DNA of 64,000 nucleotides, from positions 62,001 to 126,000 of the forward strand of contig JAFZPI010000028.1 of assembly GCA_017552615.1 (NCBI GenBank), given 5' to 3'. Source of the DNA: Clostridia bacterium. Lineage in GTDB: Bacteria; Bacillota; Clostridia; Christensenellales; Aristaeellaceae. The notes under the pieces are model-generated. The model had not been told where the DNA came from and ran no database searches. It saw only the letters and a list, made by a program, of their open reading frames with translations. A program made the translations under genes and the position numbers. Positions 25,500 to 33,886 of the stretch are shown here, in pieces; position 1 is the first letter of the stretch; each line of letters opens with the position of its first letter.

Positions 25500-25901
25500 A
25501 TGCCAAACCGAAACAGTTACCAGCGCATCGACCGCATCTCCGAGGAGGTGCGGCGTGAGGTGGACCGCATTATCCGCGACGAGCTCAATGACCCGCGGAT
25601 CAGCGGAACCTTTTCCATCACCCGGGCGGAGGTAACCCGGGACCTGCGCTATGCCAAGATCTTTGTGAGCGTCCTCGAGGAGAATAAACGCGAAGGGTTG
25701 ATGGATGCCCTGAAGAACGCGTCGGGTTTTATCCGGCATGCCCTGGCGAAGGAGATGATCATCCGGCAGAGCCCGGAGCTGATCTTTACCGAGGACCGCA
25801 ATATCGCTTACGGCGCGCATATCGCCCAGGTGCTGCGCGAAGTGTATGTGCCGGAAACAGAAGCCGAGACAGAGGACGGGGAGGAGTCCGGCGATGCGTG
25901 A
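25500..25901 (+). CDS. rbfA: 30S ribosome-binding factor A
   Basis: A 133-residue KH-fold protein for late 16S rRNA maturation. Visible features: RIDRISEEVRREVDRIIRDE, LNDPRISGTFSITRAEVTRD, and KIFVSVLEENK; the C-terminal tail is acidic. The next gene begins inside its last codons. In most Bacillota infB lies directly upstream; here the upstream neighbour is fic. Confidence 0.92.
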   Translation: MPNRNSYQRIDRISEEVRREVDRIIRDELNDPRISGTFSITRAEVTRDLRYAKIFVSVLEENKREGLMDALKNASGFIRHALAKEMIIRQSPELIFTEDRNIAYGAHIAQVLREVYVPETEAETEDGEESGDA

Positions 25902-26880
25902 GGGGATCGCGGCGATCGCCGAACTCGTGCGGCAGACGAAGACCGTGGCGATCTGCTGCCATGTGAGCCCTGACGGCGATACCATCGGCTCGGCCCTGGC
26001 TTTGAAGCTGGCCATGGAACGTCTCGGCAAACGTGTGGAGGTCTTCTGCGCGGATAAGGTCCCGGGTGTGATGGCCATGCTGCCGGGGGCCGGAACGGTC
26101 CGCACGTATGCAAGCCTTGCACTGGGACAGCGGTTTGATTTACTTTTCCCGGTGGACACCGCTAGTGAGGACCGGTTGGGAAATGGTGTGCTGGAGCAGA
26201 TGCGCGTTCTTTGCACCGACAGCTGCCAGATCGATCATCACGGGACCAATCCGGGTTATTGCCGGGTGAACTGCATCGACGGTACGGCACCGGCGGCAGG
26301 CCTGATCGTGCGGGAACTCCTGGCGGCGCTGGAAGTTCCCCTGGACCGTGACCTGGCTTGCTGCCTCTACACGGCCATCAGCACCGATACCGGGAACTTC
26401 AGCTTCAATAATGTGACGGCGGAAGCTTTCCGCGTGGCGGCGGAACTTGTCGAAGCCGGGCTTCCGCTGGCTGAGATGAACCGACAGCTCTTTGTGGTCC
26501 AGCCTGAGGCACAGGTCCGCCTGACAGCCCGCGCAGTGGAGGGAATGAAAATCCTGCACAGCGGCGAGGTTGCGGTCATGGTACTGAAGAAAGCCGACTT
26601 TGAGGCTCTTGAAGCGTTGCCGGAACATGCGGAAAACGTCGTGAACCGCGCGCTGGCCGTGCGCGGGGTTCGGATGGCGGCCCTGCTGCGCGAGCACGAG
26701 GGCCGGGTGAAAGCTAGCCTACGCGCGGTGGCGCCGTACGTGGTGAGCGGGATCGCGGCCCGCTTCGGAGGCGGTGGCCATGCCCAGGCGGCGGGCTGCA
26801 CCCTGAACGGGCCCATCGAGGAGGCCGCGGCGCGCATCGGGGAGGCGCTCTGCGCGGCGCTGGACGAGGCGCGTGTATGA
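25894..26880 (+). CDS. nrnA: Bifunctional oligoribonuclease / pAp phosphatase (DHH-DHHA1)
   Basis: A 328-residue nanoRNase of the DHH family that degrades short RNAs and 3',5'-phosphoadenosine phosphate. The DHH domain shows ICCHVSPDGDTIGSALAL, PVDTAS and DHHGTNPGY with the metal ligands; the DHHA1 domain ends with RFGGGGHAQAAGC. Start at 25894, after GGGGAGGAGTCCGGCG, overlaps the end of rbfA by eight bases. The rbfA-nrnA-truB order is normal in Bacillota. Confidence 0.9.
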   Translation: MREGIAAIAELVRQTKTVAICCHVSPDGDTIGSALALKLAMERLGKRVEVFCADKVPGVMAMLPGAGTVRTYASLALGQRFDLLFPVDTASEDRLGNGVLEQMRVLCTDSCQIDHHGTNPGYCRVNCIDGTAPAAGLIVRELLAALEVPLDRDLACCLYTAISTDTGNFSFNNVTAEAFRVAAELVEAGLPLAEMNRQLFVVQPEAQVRLTARAVEGMKILHSGEVAVMVLKKADFEALEALPEHAENVVNRALAVRGVRMAALLREHEGRVKASLRAVAPYVVSGIAARFGGGGHAQAAGCTLNGPIEEAAARIGEALCAALDEARV

Positions 26881-27806
26881 ACGGTTTCCTGAACATCCTC
26901 AAACCCCCGGGCATGTCCTCGGCGGCGGTGGTGGCGGTGGTCAAACACCTGACCGGGGAGAAACGGATCGGCCATGCCGGGACGCTTGACCCGGAGGCTG
27001 CCGGCGTTCTGCCGGTCATGGTCGGACAGGCCACACGGCTCTTTGACTACCTGGTGGACAAAGAGAAGACCTATGTCGCGGAGTGTGCTTTCGGCCAGGC
27101 GACGGATACCCAGGACGCCCAGGGCCGCATAACGGATGAAGGCGAAACCTGGCCGACGCTCGAACAGGTACGCGCCGCGGCGGACGCACTGACCGGCGAC
27201 ATTAAACAGCGCCCCGGGATCTACAGCGCGGTCAAACAGGGCGGACGCCCCCTCTACATGCTGGCCCGCAAAGGCCGGGAAGCGGAAGCTCCCCTGCGGA
27301 CGGTCCACATTGAACGCATCGTGCTTCACGGCGAAACAGAGAACCACGGCGTGCTGATGACTGTGGACTGCGGGCGCGGCACTTACATCCGCTCGCTCTG
27401 CGAGGACATCGGCCGGCTCTGCGGCTGCCCGGCGCACATGCGCTTCCTGCTCCGCACGCGCAGCGGGGCCTTCACCCTCGACACGGCAATGACCCTCGAG
27501 GAAGTAACGACACTCCGGGATGACGGGACGCTCGCACAGCGCCTCCTGCCGATGGACTGGCCCCTGCAGCATCTACCCGCTCTCCAGGTACCGGAAGGGA
27601 TGACGCGTATGGCCCGGAGCGGGGCCGCGCTGCCTGCTCAGTGGATTCCAGGCGCAATGGCATTGACAGAAGGGGCTCCGATCCGTATGATAACAGGCGA
27701 TGGCTTCGCCGGGATCGCCGTGCGGCAGGAGGATCAGCTCCGCTGGCGGATGGTCACGGCAGAAAGTCAGGAACCCCGCGAAAAGACTTCAGAAACAAAA
27801 GATTGA
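26877..27806 (+). CDS. truB: tRNA pseudouridine-55 synthase
   Basis: A 309-residue enzyme making pseudouridine 55 in tRNA. It begins MNGFLNILKPPGMSSAAVV, carries the catalytic Asp in HAGTLDPEAAGVLPV (Asp 38), then PGIYSAVKQGGRPLY and the CGRGTYIRSLCEDIG block. The start overlaps the nrnA stop by ATGA. The commonly following ribF is absent; a DUF1292 gene follows instead. Confidence 0.93.
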   Translation: MNGFLNILKPPGMSSAAVVAVVKHLTGEKRIGHAGTLDPEAAGVLPVMVGQATRLFDYLVDKEKTYVAECAFGQATDTQDAQGRITDEGETWPTLEQVRAAADALTGDIKQRPGIYSAVKQGGRPLYMLARKGREAEAPLRTVHIERIVLHGETENHGVLMTVDCGRGTYIRSLCEDIGRLCGCPAHMRFLLRTRSGAFTLDTAMTLEEVTTLRDDGTLAQRLLPMDWPLQHLPALQVPEGMTRMARSGAALPAQWIPGAMALTEGAPIRMITGDGFAGIAVRQEDQLRWRMVTAESQEPREKTSETKD

Positions 27807-27827
27807 AACCTTAAGGAGGCAAAAACC

Positions 27828-28127
27828 ATGGAAGAATTTGACGACATCATTGAACTGATCGACGACGAGGGCGAGGAAGTCTCTTTCCGCCTGGTGGACG
27901 TGATCGAGTACAGGGACGACACCTATCTGGCCCTGGAGGCTGTCGAGGACGAAGACGAAGCTTCCGAAGAAGCGGAGATCGTCTTCATGCTGGTAACCCG
28001 AGACGAAAAAGACGAGGACTGCTACGAGCCTGTCCTCGACGATGATATGAACGAAGCCCTCTTCGAGATTTTCATGCAGCACATGGAAGAGACTGAAGAA
28101 GAGGAAGATGGAGAGCAGGAGCAGTGA
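27828..28127 (+). CDS. DUF1292 family protein
   Basis: A 99-residue very acidic cytosolic protein (IIELIDDEGEEVSFRLVDVI, then a predicted beta core and a Glu-rich tail). It matches DUF1292, a Bacillota family of unknown function typically found near yrrL and yrrK. SD AAGGAGGCAAAAACC. It closes the fic-rbfA-nrnA-truB group, 21 bases after truB. Confidence 0.82.
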   Translation: MEEFDDIIELIDDEGEEVSFRLVDVIEYRDDTYLALEAVEDEDEASEEAEIVFMLVTRDEKDEDCYEPVLDDDMNEALFEIFMQHMEETEEEEDGEQEQ

Positions 28128-28128
28128 A

Positions 28129-28275
28129 GTCCCCCTGCCGCTTCGTGGCTTTCCCCCCAGCAGAGCTGGGGGGATTTTGGATTTCGGTAATGTTGTAGGG
28201 GCGACCCTGTGTGGTCGCCCTGACCAAAGGCGCCCCGGAACGGGGAACTGGCACCGCGCAGCGGTGACTGAAGGG
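28129..28275. repeat. Interspersed palindromic element, copy 2 (inverted)
   Basis: Holds the right-end palindrome of copy 1 inverted (28129-28173), a middle GGGGCGACC-TGT-GTGGTCGCCC hairpin (about 28198-28222), and the inverted left end GGCACCGCGCAGCGGTGACTG (split here as GGCACCGCGC and AGCGGTGACTG) at 28248-28270. No coding potential. Confidence 0.7.
28153..28178 (+). terminator. Terminator of the fic-truB-DUF1292 operon
   Basis: Perfect 9-bp stem CCCCCCAGC/GCTGGGGGG with a 3-base loop followed by ATTTT; it is supplied by the repeat element. Confidence 0.8.
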
Positions 28276-28306
28276 TTTATGAAGATCTGGCAAACCCAAG
28301 GATGTA

Positions 28307-28561
28307 TTAGTCTTCATAATGGCCGCGGCAGGATGCAATGAGCAGTTTTCCATCTTTGATGTCAAAGACAAGGCGGTTTGATTGATCAATCCGTCTGCTC
28401 CAGCCGGAACGGTGTTTCAATGGTTCGGATTTGCCGATCCCCTGAAGGCCGTTCCGGTCAATATCCTTGATGAGATCATTGATCTTTTTCAGCGTTTTCT
28501 TGTCTTGCATTTGCCAGTACAGATAATCTTCCCATGCGTCATCAGACCATACTTTGATCAT
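28307..28561 (-). CDS. yoeB: YoeB family mRNA interferase toxin
   Basis: An 84-residue RelE-superfamily toxin that cuts mRNA in the ribosomal A site. It follows E. coli YoeB nearly end to end: IKVWSDDAWEDYLYWQ, LKKINDLIKDI, KSEPLKHRSGWSRRI and the C-terminal SCRGHYED, with the catalytic Glu, Arg and His-Tyr all present. It starts three bases after the antitoxin stop, the antitoxin's GAGGAA supplying the SD. Confidence 0.93.
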   Translation of the reverse strand: MIKVWSDDAWEDYLYWQMQDKKTLKKINDLIKDIDRNGLQGIGKSEPLKHRSGWSRRIDQSNRLVFDIKDGKLLIASCRGHYED

Positions 28562-28564
28562 GGC

Positions 28565-28810
28565 TTATTCCTCGATCAGCTCATGTTCCTGGCCTTCTCC
28601 GGCATACAACTGTTCAAAAGCCCTGTCCAGCTTGGCCAGATACTGTGCATTGCGGATGGCTTTTTCCATCAGGTTATAGCGATCAAGGCTCATGATGACA
28701 ACATTCTTGTTTGCCTTCCGGGTGACAATGACGGTTTCTCCGTTACTGGAAGCCATATCGCAATAACCTTTCAGGTTGTTGCGTACAGCCGTATAATTCG
28801 CGGCAATCAC
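28565..28810 (-). CDS. yefM: YefM family antitoxin, GTG start
   Basis: An 81-residue antitoxin beginning at GTG 28810 after AGGAGGTTGATCCA. The N-terminal fold IAANYTAVRNNLKGYCDMAS and VIVTRKANKNVVIMSLDRYN is typical of YefM; the C-terminal half binds YoeB. It is first in the operon, so it is made before the toxin. Confidence 0.92.
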   Translation of the reverse strand: MIAANYTAVRNNLKGYCDMASSNGETVIVTRKANKNVVIMSLDRYNLMEKAIRNAQYLAKLDRAFEQLYAGEGQEHELIEE

Positions 28811-28823
28811 TGGATCAACCTCC

Positions 28824-28874
28824 TGTACAGTAAAATGTCAATGATATTGTACAGAATTCTGTGCAAAAGGTCAA
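28824..28874 (-). promoter_or_regulatory. Promoter and operator of yefM-yoeB
   Basis: Minus-strand -35 TTGACC (28869-28874), 17-base spacer, -10 TACAAT (28846-28851). Three TGTACA-type motifs lie on a 12-base grid: TGTACA at 28824 and 28848, and TGTGCA at 28860, overlapping the -10 and spacer. TGTACA with 12-base centre-to-centre spacing is the known YefM-YoeB operator geometry in E. coli. Confidence 0.7.
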
Positions 28875-28898
28875 GAGGATTTCAGCAAATCAAATATC

Positions 28899-30167
28899 TC
28901 AATATCCCCCCAGTGGTCCTTCCTCCAGCCAGTCCATCAGTGCGGTGACCGCGGAGGTGGGGGCAGCGGCGATGAGGGGGACGAGGCCGCGCACCATGGG
29001 GGCGGCGACATCCTTGATCAGCTGGGTAAGGGTGCTGTCGTCGAGGGAGTAGAAATTGCGGCCCTGAACCTTCTCCGCGGTCCAGTCGGGCCAGCGGGAC
29101 GGAGTCCAGTCCGCGGTGCGGAAGGTGACGCGGGCGAAGGGTTCTTTGGTTTCGCCTTCCGCGAGGGTGATGGTTTCTCCGGCGCGGGTTACGGTATAGA
29201 CAAGGGTGTTCTCGGAGAGGAGTGTGCCGGTGGCGCGGACGGAGAGATTCCAGTTTTCACTGTCGGTAAAGTCAAAGACCGCATTGCATTCGAGCTTGGG
29301 ATTTACCCGGGCGCCCAGGCGCAGGTTCAGTTCGAGGTTCTCACCGTCCTGCTCGAAGGTGGCATTCAGCGCGCAGCCCCACCAGGGGAGCTTGGGAAGG
29401 CTGAGGCTATAGCGTCCGCCGACCTTCGTGAGAAAGGTGAGTTCGCCGTCGCCCGTGATGGCAGCCCAGGTTTCCCGGTCATCCTCCACGGTGATGCGGA
29501 TGCCGTGAGGGGCGTAGAGCTCGACCCACTCAGACGGCGACTGGATCATTGAGAGCAGGATCCCGCCGAGCTCCTCCTCTTCCTCGCCGAGGGCCATGAG
29601 GAGGTTCGAGAAAGCGCGGTCTGTCTCAGCCGTCTCGCTGAGGGCTTCCGCGAAAGCTACGCAGTCCTCCGTCGGGATCTCCCGGGTACCCTCTTCGGCG
29701 AGAAAAGTCGTGCGAAAGGCTTCGAGCGGCGCTTCCAGCGCGTTCTCCCAGGCGTAGGGATAGAGGAGGGTGAGCTTTTCCAGAGGAAGCCCCAAATGAT
29801 TGCGGATCTTGTTCCCAAACTCGATCATGGCGGGGTTGTTGAACATCAGCGCCACGTCCCCAAGCAGGGGAGAAGTCAGCTGCCAGTGGCTGGCTACGCC
29901 GCCGAGCGTGAACAAAGCCTTTGCGTCGGAACCGGCAAAGTTCGTTTCGACGGTCAGGTCAAAGGCGCCGTCTTTTTCCGCCCAAGTGCCGCGAAATTCC
30001 ATCGCGTTCAGCAGGTCAAACACCGCCTGCAGGGCAGGATCCTCGCTTTGCCGGAGAACGGTGACGCTTGCCTCCCAGCGGCAGGCGGATTCTCCCAGGA
30101 CACAGGCGGGCAGGCATAGCGTGAGCAGGAAAGCGATGAATCGGATGATCGGTTTGATCGGTTTCAT
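28899..30167 (-). CDS. Secreted protein of unknown function (422 aa)
   Basis: A 422-residue protein with signal peptide MKPIKPIIRFIAFLLTLCLP. The mature part is rich in beta-type strands (TWAEKDGAFDLTVETNF, WNLSVRATGTLLSENTLVYT), suggestive of a large beta-sandwich or lipoprotein-carrier-like fold, but I recognise no family. Its start overlaps the CHAP-hydrolase stop by ATGA, so it is the last gene of the ispE-DUF951-VanW-CHAP operon and may work with the hydrolase in the cell wall. Confidence 0.75.
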   Translation of the reverse strand: MKPIKPIIRFIAFLLTLCLPACVLGESACRWEASVTVLRQSEDPALQAVFDLLNAMEFRGTWAEKDGAFDLTVETNFAGSDAKALFTLGGVASHWQLTSPLLGDVALMFNNPAMIEFGNKIRNHLGLPLEKLTLLYPYAWENALEAPLEAFRTTFLAEEGTREIPTEDCVAFAEALSETAETDRAFSNLLMALGEEEEELGGILLSMIQSPSEWVELYAPHGIRITVEDDRETWAAITGDGELTFLTKVGGRYSLSLPKLPWWGCALNATFEQDGENLELNLRLGARVNPKLECNAVFDFTDSENWNLSVRATGTLLSENTLVYTVTRAGETITLAEGETKEPFARVTFRTADWTPSRWPDWTAEKVQGRNFYSLDDSTLTQLIKDVAAPMVRGLVPLIAAAPTSAVTALMDWLEEGPLGGY

Positions 30168-31246
30168 GTCGGGTTCTCCTCAATCCATTCCGGAACACTG
30201 TCCTCCTGGAGATCCTCCGGGGCGCCGGTCCCGATCCAGTTCTCGTCCGCCGGAAAATCGAAGTCCTCGTCCACGGCCTGCGAGGGGGTACTGATCATTG
30301 AAAACGCGTCGTAGAAATCGTCCAGGGAGAGGGGATCGTCTACAGAGGCGCCGGTGACGAGCCAGTTGGCGGGGTTATCGATGATCATGATGCGGATCTT
30401 GTGGTCGATGGCATTCTGGGTGGCGATGTTGGCGATGCCGTTGCCGGAGAGTCCCTCTGCCGCCTGGAAGTCCTTGATGATCTGGATGGTGTCGGGGCCG
30501 TAAATGCCGTCCACGGCGGCGGGATCCATGAGACCGAGCTGCACCAGTTTTTCCTGCAGCTGGCGGACCTTGACCCCGCTGCAGCCGCTGCGGATCGTCC
30601 AGTTGCAGGCGTCATACACGGTGCCATAGCCGAGGATGCGGCTGTAGGTGAGGGGATATTCCGCGCGCTTCACGGCGACAGGCGTATTGCCCTCGATACA
30701 GTGGATCGTGACGTTGCCCGCGTCGTCCCTTGTGCAGTACTCGACCAGGGCGACATGGTCCGTGTCGAGGTCGCTCGTCCAGGTGAAGAAGACCCAGTCT
30801 CCGGGCTGGGGGATGTAGTCTCCCGTGGTCAGGAAATGGTCACTGCCGATCAGCCACTGATAGCCCCAGCCGTCAAGGTTCCCCCAGCGCACGAGATAGC
30901 GCCCCTGGTTGACAAACCAGCCGCGGCCTGTGTTCGAGCCCGAGTACATCGGATAGACTTCGTTCAATAGGTGGGTGCCGTGCTGCTCATCGACCTGGTT
31001 CACACACCAGCACAGGAACTCCGCGCACCACTGGGCATAAGGGTCGCCTGCCCATTCGCCGTACTTGGACCAGCCATGGTCGCCTTCCCGGTAGCCAAGT
31101 TCTCCGGTAGCGACTTCCAACAGCCAGGTCACATAGTCCGGCACGGGCCACTCCGGATCGATGCGCGTCTCATCTGCCATTGCAGTCCCGGCAAGGAGTA
31201 GGCCGAGAATCAGGACAATGAAAAGAGCCATGAAGGGTCTTTTCAC
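30164..31246 (-). CDS. Secreted CHAP-domain amidase with peptidoglycan-binding domain
   Basis: A 360-residue protein starting at GTG 31246, seven bases after AAAGGAGG. Signal peptide at residues 1-25. A CHAP domain follows with its Cys in YAQWCAEFLCWCVN and its His in DTDHVALVEY; then a PG_binding_1 domain (GVKVRQLQEKLVQLGL, VDGIYGPDTIQIIKDFQ). It should cleave peptide stems or the amide bond in peptidoglycan outside the membrane. The C-terminal acidic region is unassigned. Upstream in the operon is a VanW protein. Confidence 0.85.
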   Translation of the reverse strand: MKRPFMALFIVLILGLLLAGTAMADETRIDPEWPVPDYVTWLLEVATGELGYREGDHGWSKYGEWAGDPYAQWCAEFLCWCVNQVDEQHGTHLLNEVYPMYSGSNTGRGWFVNQGRYLVRWGNLDGWGYQWLIGSDHFLTTGDYIPQPGDWVFFTWTSDLDTDHVALVEYCTRDDAGNVTIHCIEGNTPVAVKRAEYPLTYSRILGYGTVYDACNWTIRSGCSGVKVRQLQEKLVQLGLMDPAAVDGIYGPDTIQIIKDFQAAEGLSGNGIANIATQNAIDHKIRIMIIDNPANWLVTGASVDDPLSLDDFYDAFSMISTPSQAVDEDFDFPADENWIGTGAPEDLQEDSVPEWIEENPT

Positions 31247-31279
31247 AGCGATGCCTCCTTTCATGGCTCTGGAATAACC

Positions 31280-32527
31280 TTATTCACCCTGTCCCATCAT
31301 CGTGTCCGCGCGGTAGACGACCATCAGCAGCGCACCGTCATAGGACGTGTGGCCCTCGATGCGGATGGGGAAGTCGTAGTCGTTGCGGAAACGTAGGTTC
31401 AGCGAGGAGTTGCCGACCGCGGCGTCGACGCCGTGGGGCAGGTACTTGGCCCCGCTGGGCCCGTGGGGACGGCGGTAGAGAATCGTGACACCCGGGCACT
31501 GCATCAGCGCGTTGTACAGCGTGGAGGATACCTGGCAGGTGCCGCCGCCGTAGCCCAGACCTGTGGTGCCGCCGCTCAGGACGGGGGCCTGCTTGTAGCC
31601 GGTGGAGGCATTGTAGGGTCCGACCATGCGGTTGAAGTCAAAGCGTTCGCCGGGTTGCATGACGCGGGTGAGGCGCTGGCAGGCCACGTCGATGTTCACG
31701 AGGCGGTTCAGGTTGGTCTCGGCGGTGGACATCGAGTAGTAGGAAGTGTAGGCCGCGATGGGCGTGTCGTCGCGGATTGGGGTGTCCGTCGGGGAGACCG
31801 GGATCAGGTCGGTCAGCTCTTCCATGCGGATGTAGCCGTAAGTGCGCCAGTACGGGACCACAGCCCAGCCGTCCTGGATGCGCCAGATCGAGAGCATGGT
31901 GCCGGGATTCAGCACGACCCAACAGTCATCCTCGTCGCTCATGGACTTGCGGACGTGGCACTCGGAAGCGGTCTCGCAGATGTAGGTGGACTTCTGTACG
32001 CCGTAGGGCGGGGTGTTCACCGGGTCCACCGGGGTGACATTCGTGAGCTTTTCGCGCTTGATGTAGCCCAGGGTCTTCTTATAGCGGACGATGCACCAGT
32101 TCGCGCCGACGAACAGGACCTCGGCCCGCTGGTCGCCGGAGACGCGGGTCAGCACCTTGCTCTTGGCTTCCGGGGCGCTGGCATCCGCGACGCGCTCGGA
32201 GTAGATCGGTGTGCCGGCGTCGGTCTTGATGATCTTGCAGGTATAGAGGACGGGCGTGCTGCTTGTGACCTCGCTGAGTTCCATCTCGTGCCAGGTCTCA
32301 CCGACGACGAACTGCGGCTCTTCGTCCGCTTCGTTGATCTCGTCCAGGTCGGCCAGGGCTGCCAGTTCCTCATCGGTCAGGGTGCCGATATCTTCCTCGG
32401 CCTCGTCGTACTCGCTCCCGGTGTCTTCACCGATGCCGTCCAGATCGTCCCCGGACTCCGCCAGGGCAGGGACACAGGTAAACAGAATGAGCAGAGCCAG
32501 CATAAGGCCAGTCAGTCGCTTCAACAT
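31280..32527 (-). CDS. Secreted VanW-family protein with SH3-like repeats
   Basis: A 415-residue protein with signal peptide MLKRLTGLMLALLILFTCVP, an acidic linker, two SH3b-like segments (about residues 95-150 and 180-245), and a C-terminal VanW domain with QPGERFDFNRMVGPYNASTG and GGGTCQVSSTLYNAL. VanW domains are common in Bacillota surface proteins, though their reaction is unknown. It starts 13 bases after the DUF951 stop and precedes the CHAP gene. Confidence 0.85.
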   Translation of the reverse strand: MLKRLTGLMLALLILFTCVPALAESGDDLDGIGEDTGSEYDEAEEDIGTLTDEELAALADLDEINEADEEPQFVVGETWHEMELSEVTSSTPVLYTCKIIKTDAGTPIYSERVADASAPEAKSKVLTRVSGDQRAEVLFVGANWCIVRYKKTLGYIKREKLTNVTPVDPVNTPPYGVQKSTYICETASECHVRKSMSDEDDCWVVLNPGTMLSIWRIQDGWAVVPYWRTYGYIRMEELTDLIPVSPTDTPIRDDTPIAAYTSYYSMSTAETNLNRLVNIDVACQRLTRVMQPGERFDFNRMVGPYNASTGYKQAPVLSGGTTGLGYGGGTCQVSSTLYNALMQCPGVTILYRRPHGPSGAKYLPHGVDAAVGNSSLNLRFRNDYDFPIRIEGHTSYDGALLMVVYRADTMMGQGE

Positions 32528-32540
32528 TCAGGGCATCTCC

Positions 32541-32768
32541 TTAGTTTGCTTCATTGGGGTCAACGATGACCGTCGGCGGTCCCTGGGATATCAGCTTTTT
32601 CCGCCGTTTGAGGAAGGTCTCGCGGTCAAGCATCACGACGCGACCGCAGCCGGAACAGCGCATTTTGATGTCCGCGCCGATGCGGGTGACGGTCCATTCG
32701 CTGCTGCCGCAGGGGTGCTGCTTGCGGGTCTGCACTACATCGCCGATCCGGATCTCCTCTACAGTCAA
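32541..32768 (-). CDS. DUF951 family zinc-ribbon-like protein, TTG start
   Basis: A 75-residue protein matching DUF951: IRIGDVVQTRKQHPCGSSEW, RIGADIKMRCSGCGRVVML, FLKRRKKL. I place the start at TTG 32768 because GAGGGGGTGAACGGC lies right before it; the 13 codons further upstream overlap this SD. Three cysteines (CG, CSGC) could bind zinc. Function unknown; it usually sits near core genes, here between ispE and vanW. Confidence 0.8.
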   Translation of the reverse strand: MTVEEIRIGDVVQTRKQHPCGSSEWTVTRIGADIKMRCSGCGRVVMLDRETFLKRRKKLISQGPPTVIVDPNEAN

Positions 32769-32807
32769 GCCGTTCACCCCCTCGTTCAGATGCCATGATA
32801 CCATCAA

Positions 32808-33674
32808 TCAGGCCAGAATGCAAGCGGAATCCAAGGTTTTACAAGCCAATGCCTTCGGCCAGCGCAAACGGATCTGCGAGAGCGCGTCGTCCCTCTCCGC
32901 AGCATCCCGGAACACTCCGAACACCGCTGAACCGCTCCCGGACATTTGCGCACACACAGCCCCGCAGCCAAAGAGCGCCTCGATTGCTTCCCCGATCGCT
33001 GGCTGCATCCCGATGCTCACCGCTTCGAGTGCATTCCCCGGCCTGCGGGGAAGAATTCCCGGGTCATTTGCCTTCATGGCGGCAAGGAGCCTTTCCGTCT
33101 CTGGCCTGTTATGCTCTCCCGCTTCCCGCCAGGCCCTGAAGACCAATCCGGTCGAGAGCCCTCCGCAGGGCTGGAGCACGATCAGCGGCCATTCCCGCGC
33201 GTGGGGCAGAGGTGTGATCGTTTCCCCGATCCCCTCGACCCGGCAAAGACCTCCGTTCAGGCAGTAGGGAACATCCGCGCCGATTTTCAGACCGAGTGTT
33301 TCCAGTTGCGCTCCAGTCAAACCAAGATTCCAGAGCTGATTCAATCCGATGAGTGCAGCCGCCGCGTCAGAGGACCCGCCGCCGAGACCTGCCTGGGAGG
33401 GGATGCGTTTGGCAAGGCGAAGGGCAGCCCCGGTCGGAACCCCGTATGTTTCCTTCAGCAGATGCGCGGCGCGCATGATGATATTGCGCTCATCCGTCGG
33501 GATATCGGACGAACCCCCTTCGACAGACAACGAAAGCGTATCGCTCGCTTCGAATTCAAGCGTGTCATGCAGTGATATGGGCTGCATGATCATGGACAGC
33601 AGGTGGTAGCCGTCCTTGCGCTGGCCGAGGATATCAAGGGTCCAGTTGATCTTGGCGTGGGCGGAAAGGCGCAT
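32808..33674 (-). CDS. ispE: 4-diphosphocytidyl-2-C-methyl-D-erythritol kinase
   Basis: A 288-residue GHMP kinase of the non-mevalonate isoprenoid pathway. It opens with RLSAHAKINWTLDILGQRKD, has ATP-binding loop IPSQAGLGGGSSDAAAALIG and the C-terminal MSGSGSAVFGVF block. Start at 33674 after AGAAGGACCTCC. It is first in an operon of DUF951, VanW, CHAP and an unknown secreted protein. Confidence 0.92.
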   Translation of the reverse strand: MRLSAHAKINWTLDILGQRKDGYHLLSMIMQPISLHDTLEFEASDTLSLSVEGGSSDIPTDERNIIMRAAHLLKETYGVPTGAALRLAKRIPSQAGLGGGSSDAAAALIGLNQLWNLGLTGAQLETLGLKIGADVPYCLNGGLCRVEGIGETITPLPHAREWPLIVLQPCGGLSTGLVFRAWREAGEHNRPETERLLAAMKANDPGILPRRPGNALEAVSIGMQPAIGEAIEALFGCGAVCAQMSGSGSAVFGVFRDAAERDDALSQIRLRWPKALACKTLDSACILA

Positions 33675-33707
33675 GGAGGTCCTTCTTTCTTCAGGACTGT
33701 CCAGTTT

Positions 33708-33831
33708 GTTTACCTCATCCACCACCGCCTGCGGCGGCGGTCCCCCTTCCCCTGAAGGGGAAGGCTTCTGGCTACTTTTCTTGCCTTCCCCTTTAGGGGA
33801 AGGTGCCTCCGCAGAGGCAGATGAGGTTAAC
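33708..33831. repeat. 124-bp inverted-repeat element (MITE-like)
   Basis: Imperfect terminal inverted repeats GTTTACCTCATC (33708-33719) and GATGAGGTTAAC (33820-33831), inner palindrome CCGCCTGCGGCGGCGG, and two CTTCCCCT(G/TT)AGGGGAAG hairpins. No coding potential. It fills the divergent space upstream of ispE. Confidence 0.65.
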
Positions 33832-33856
33832 CTGGAGGTCAGTTCCCCTGTTTTTC

Positions 33857-33886
33857 TTTACATACCTGCAAACAGTGTGCTATACT
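33857..33886 (+). promoter_or_regulatory. Promoter of the DUF1934 gene
   Basis: TTTACA (33857-33862), 18-base spacer, TATACT (33881-33886). Confidence 0.65.
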
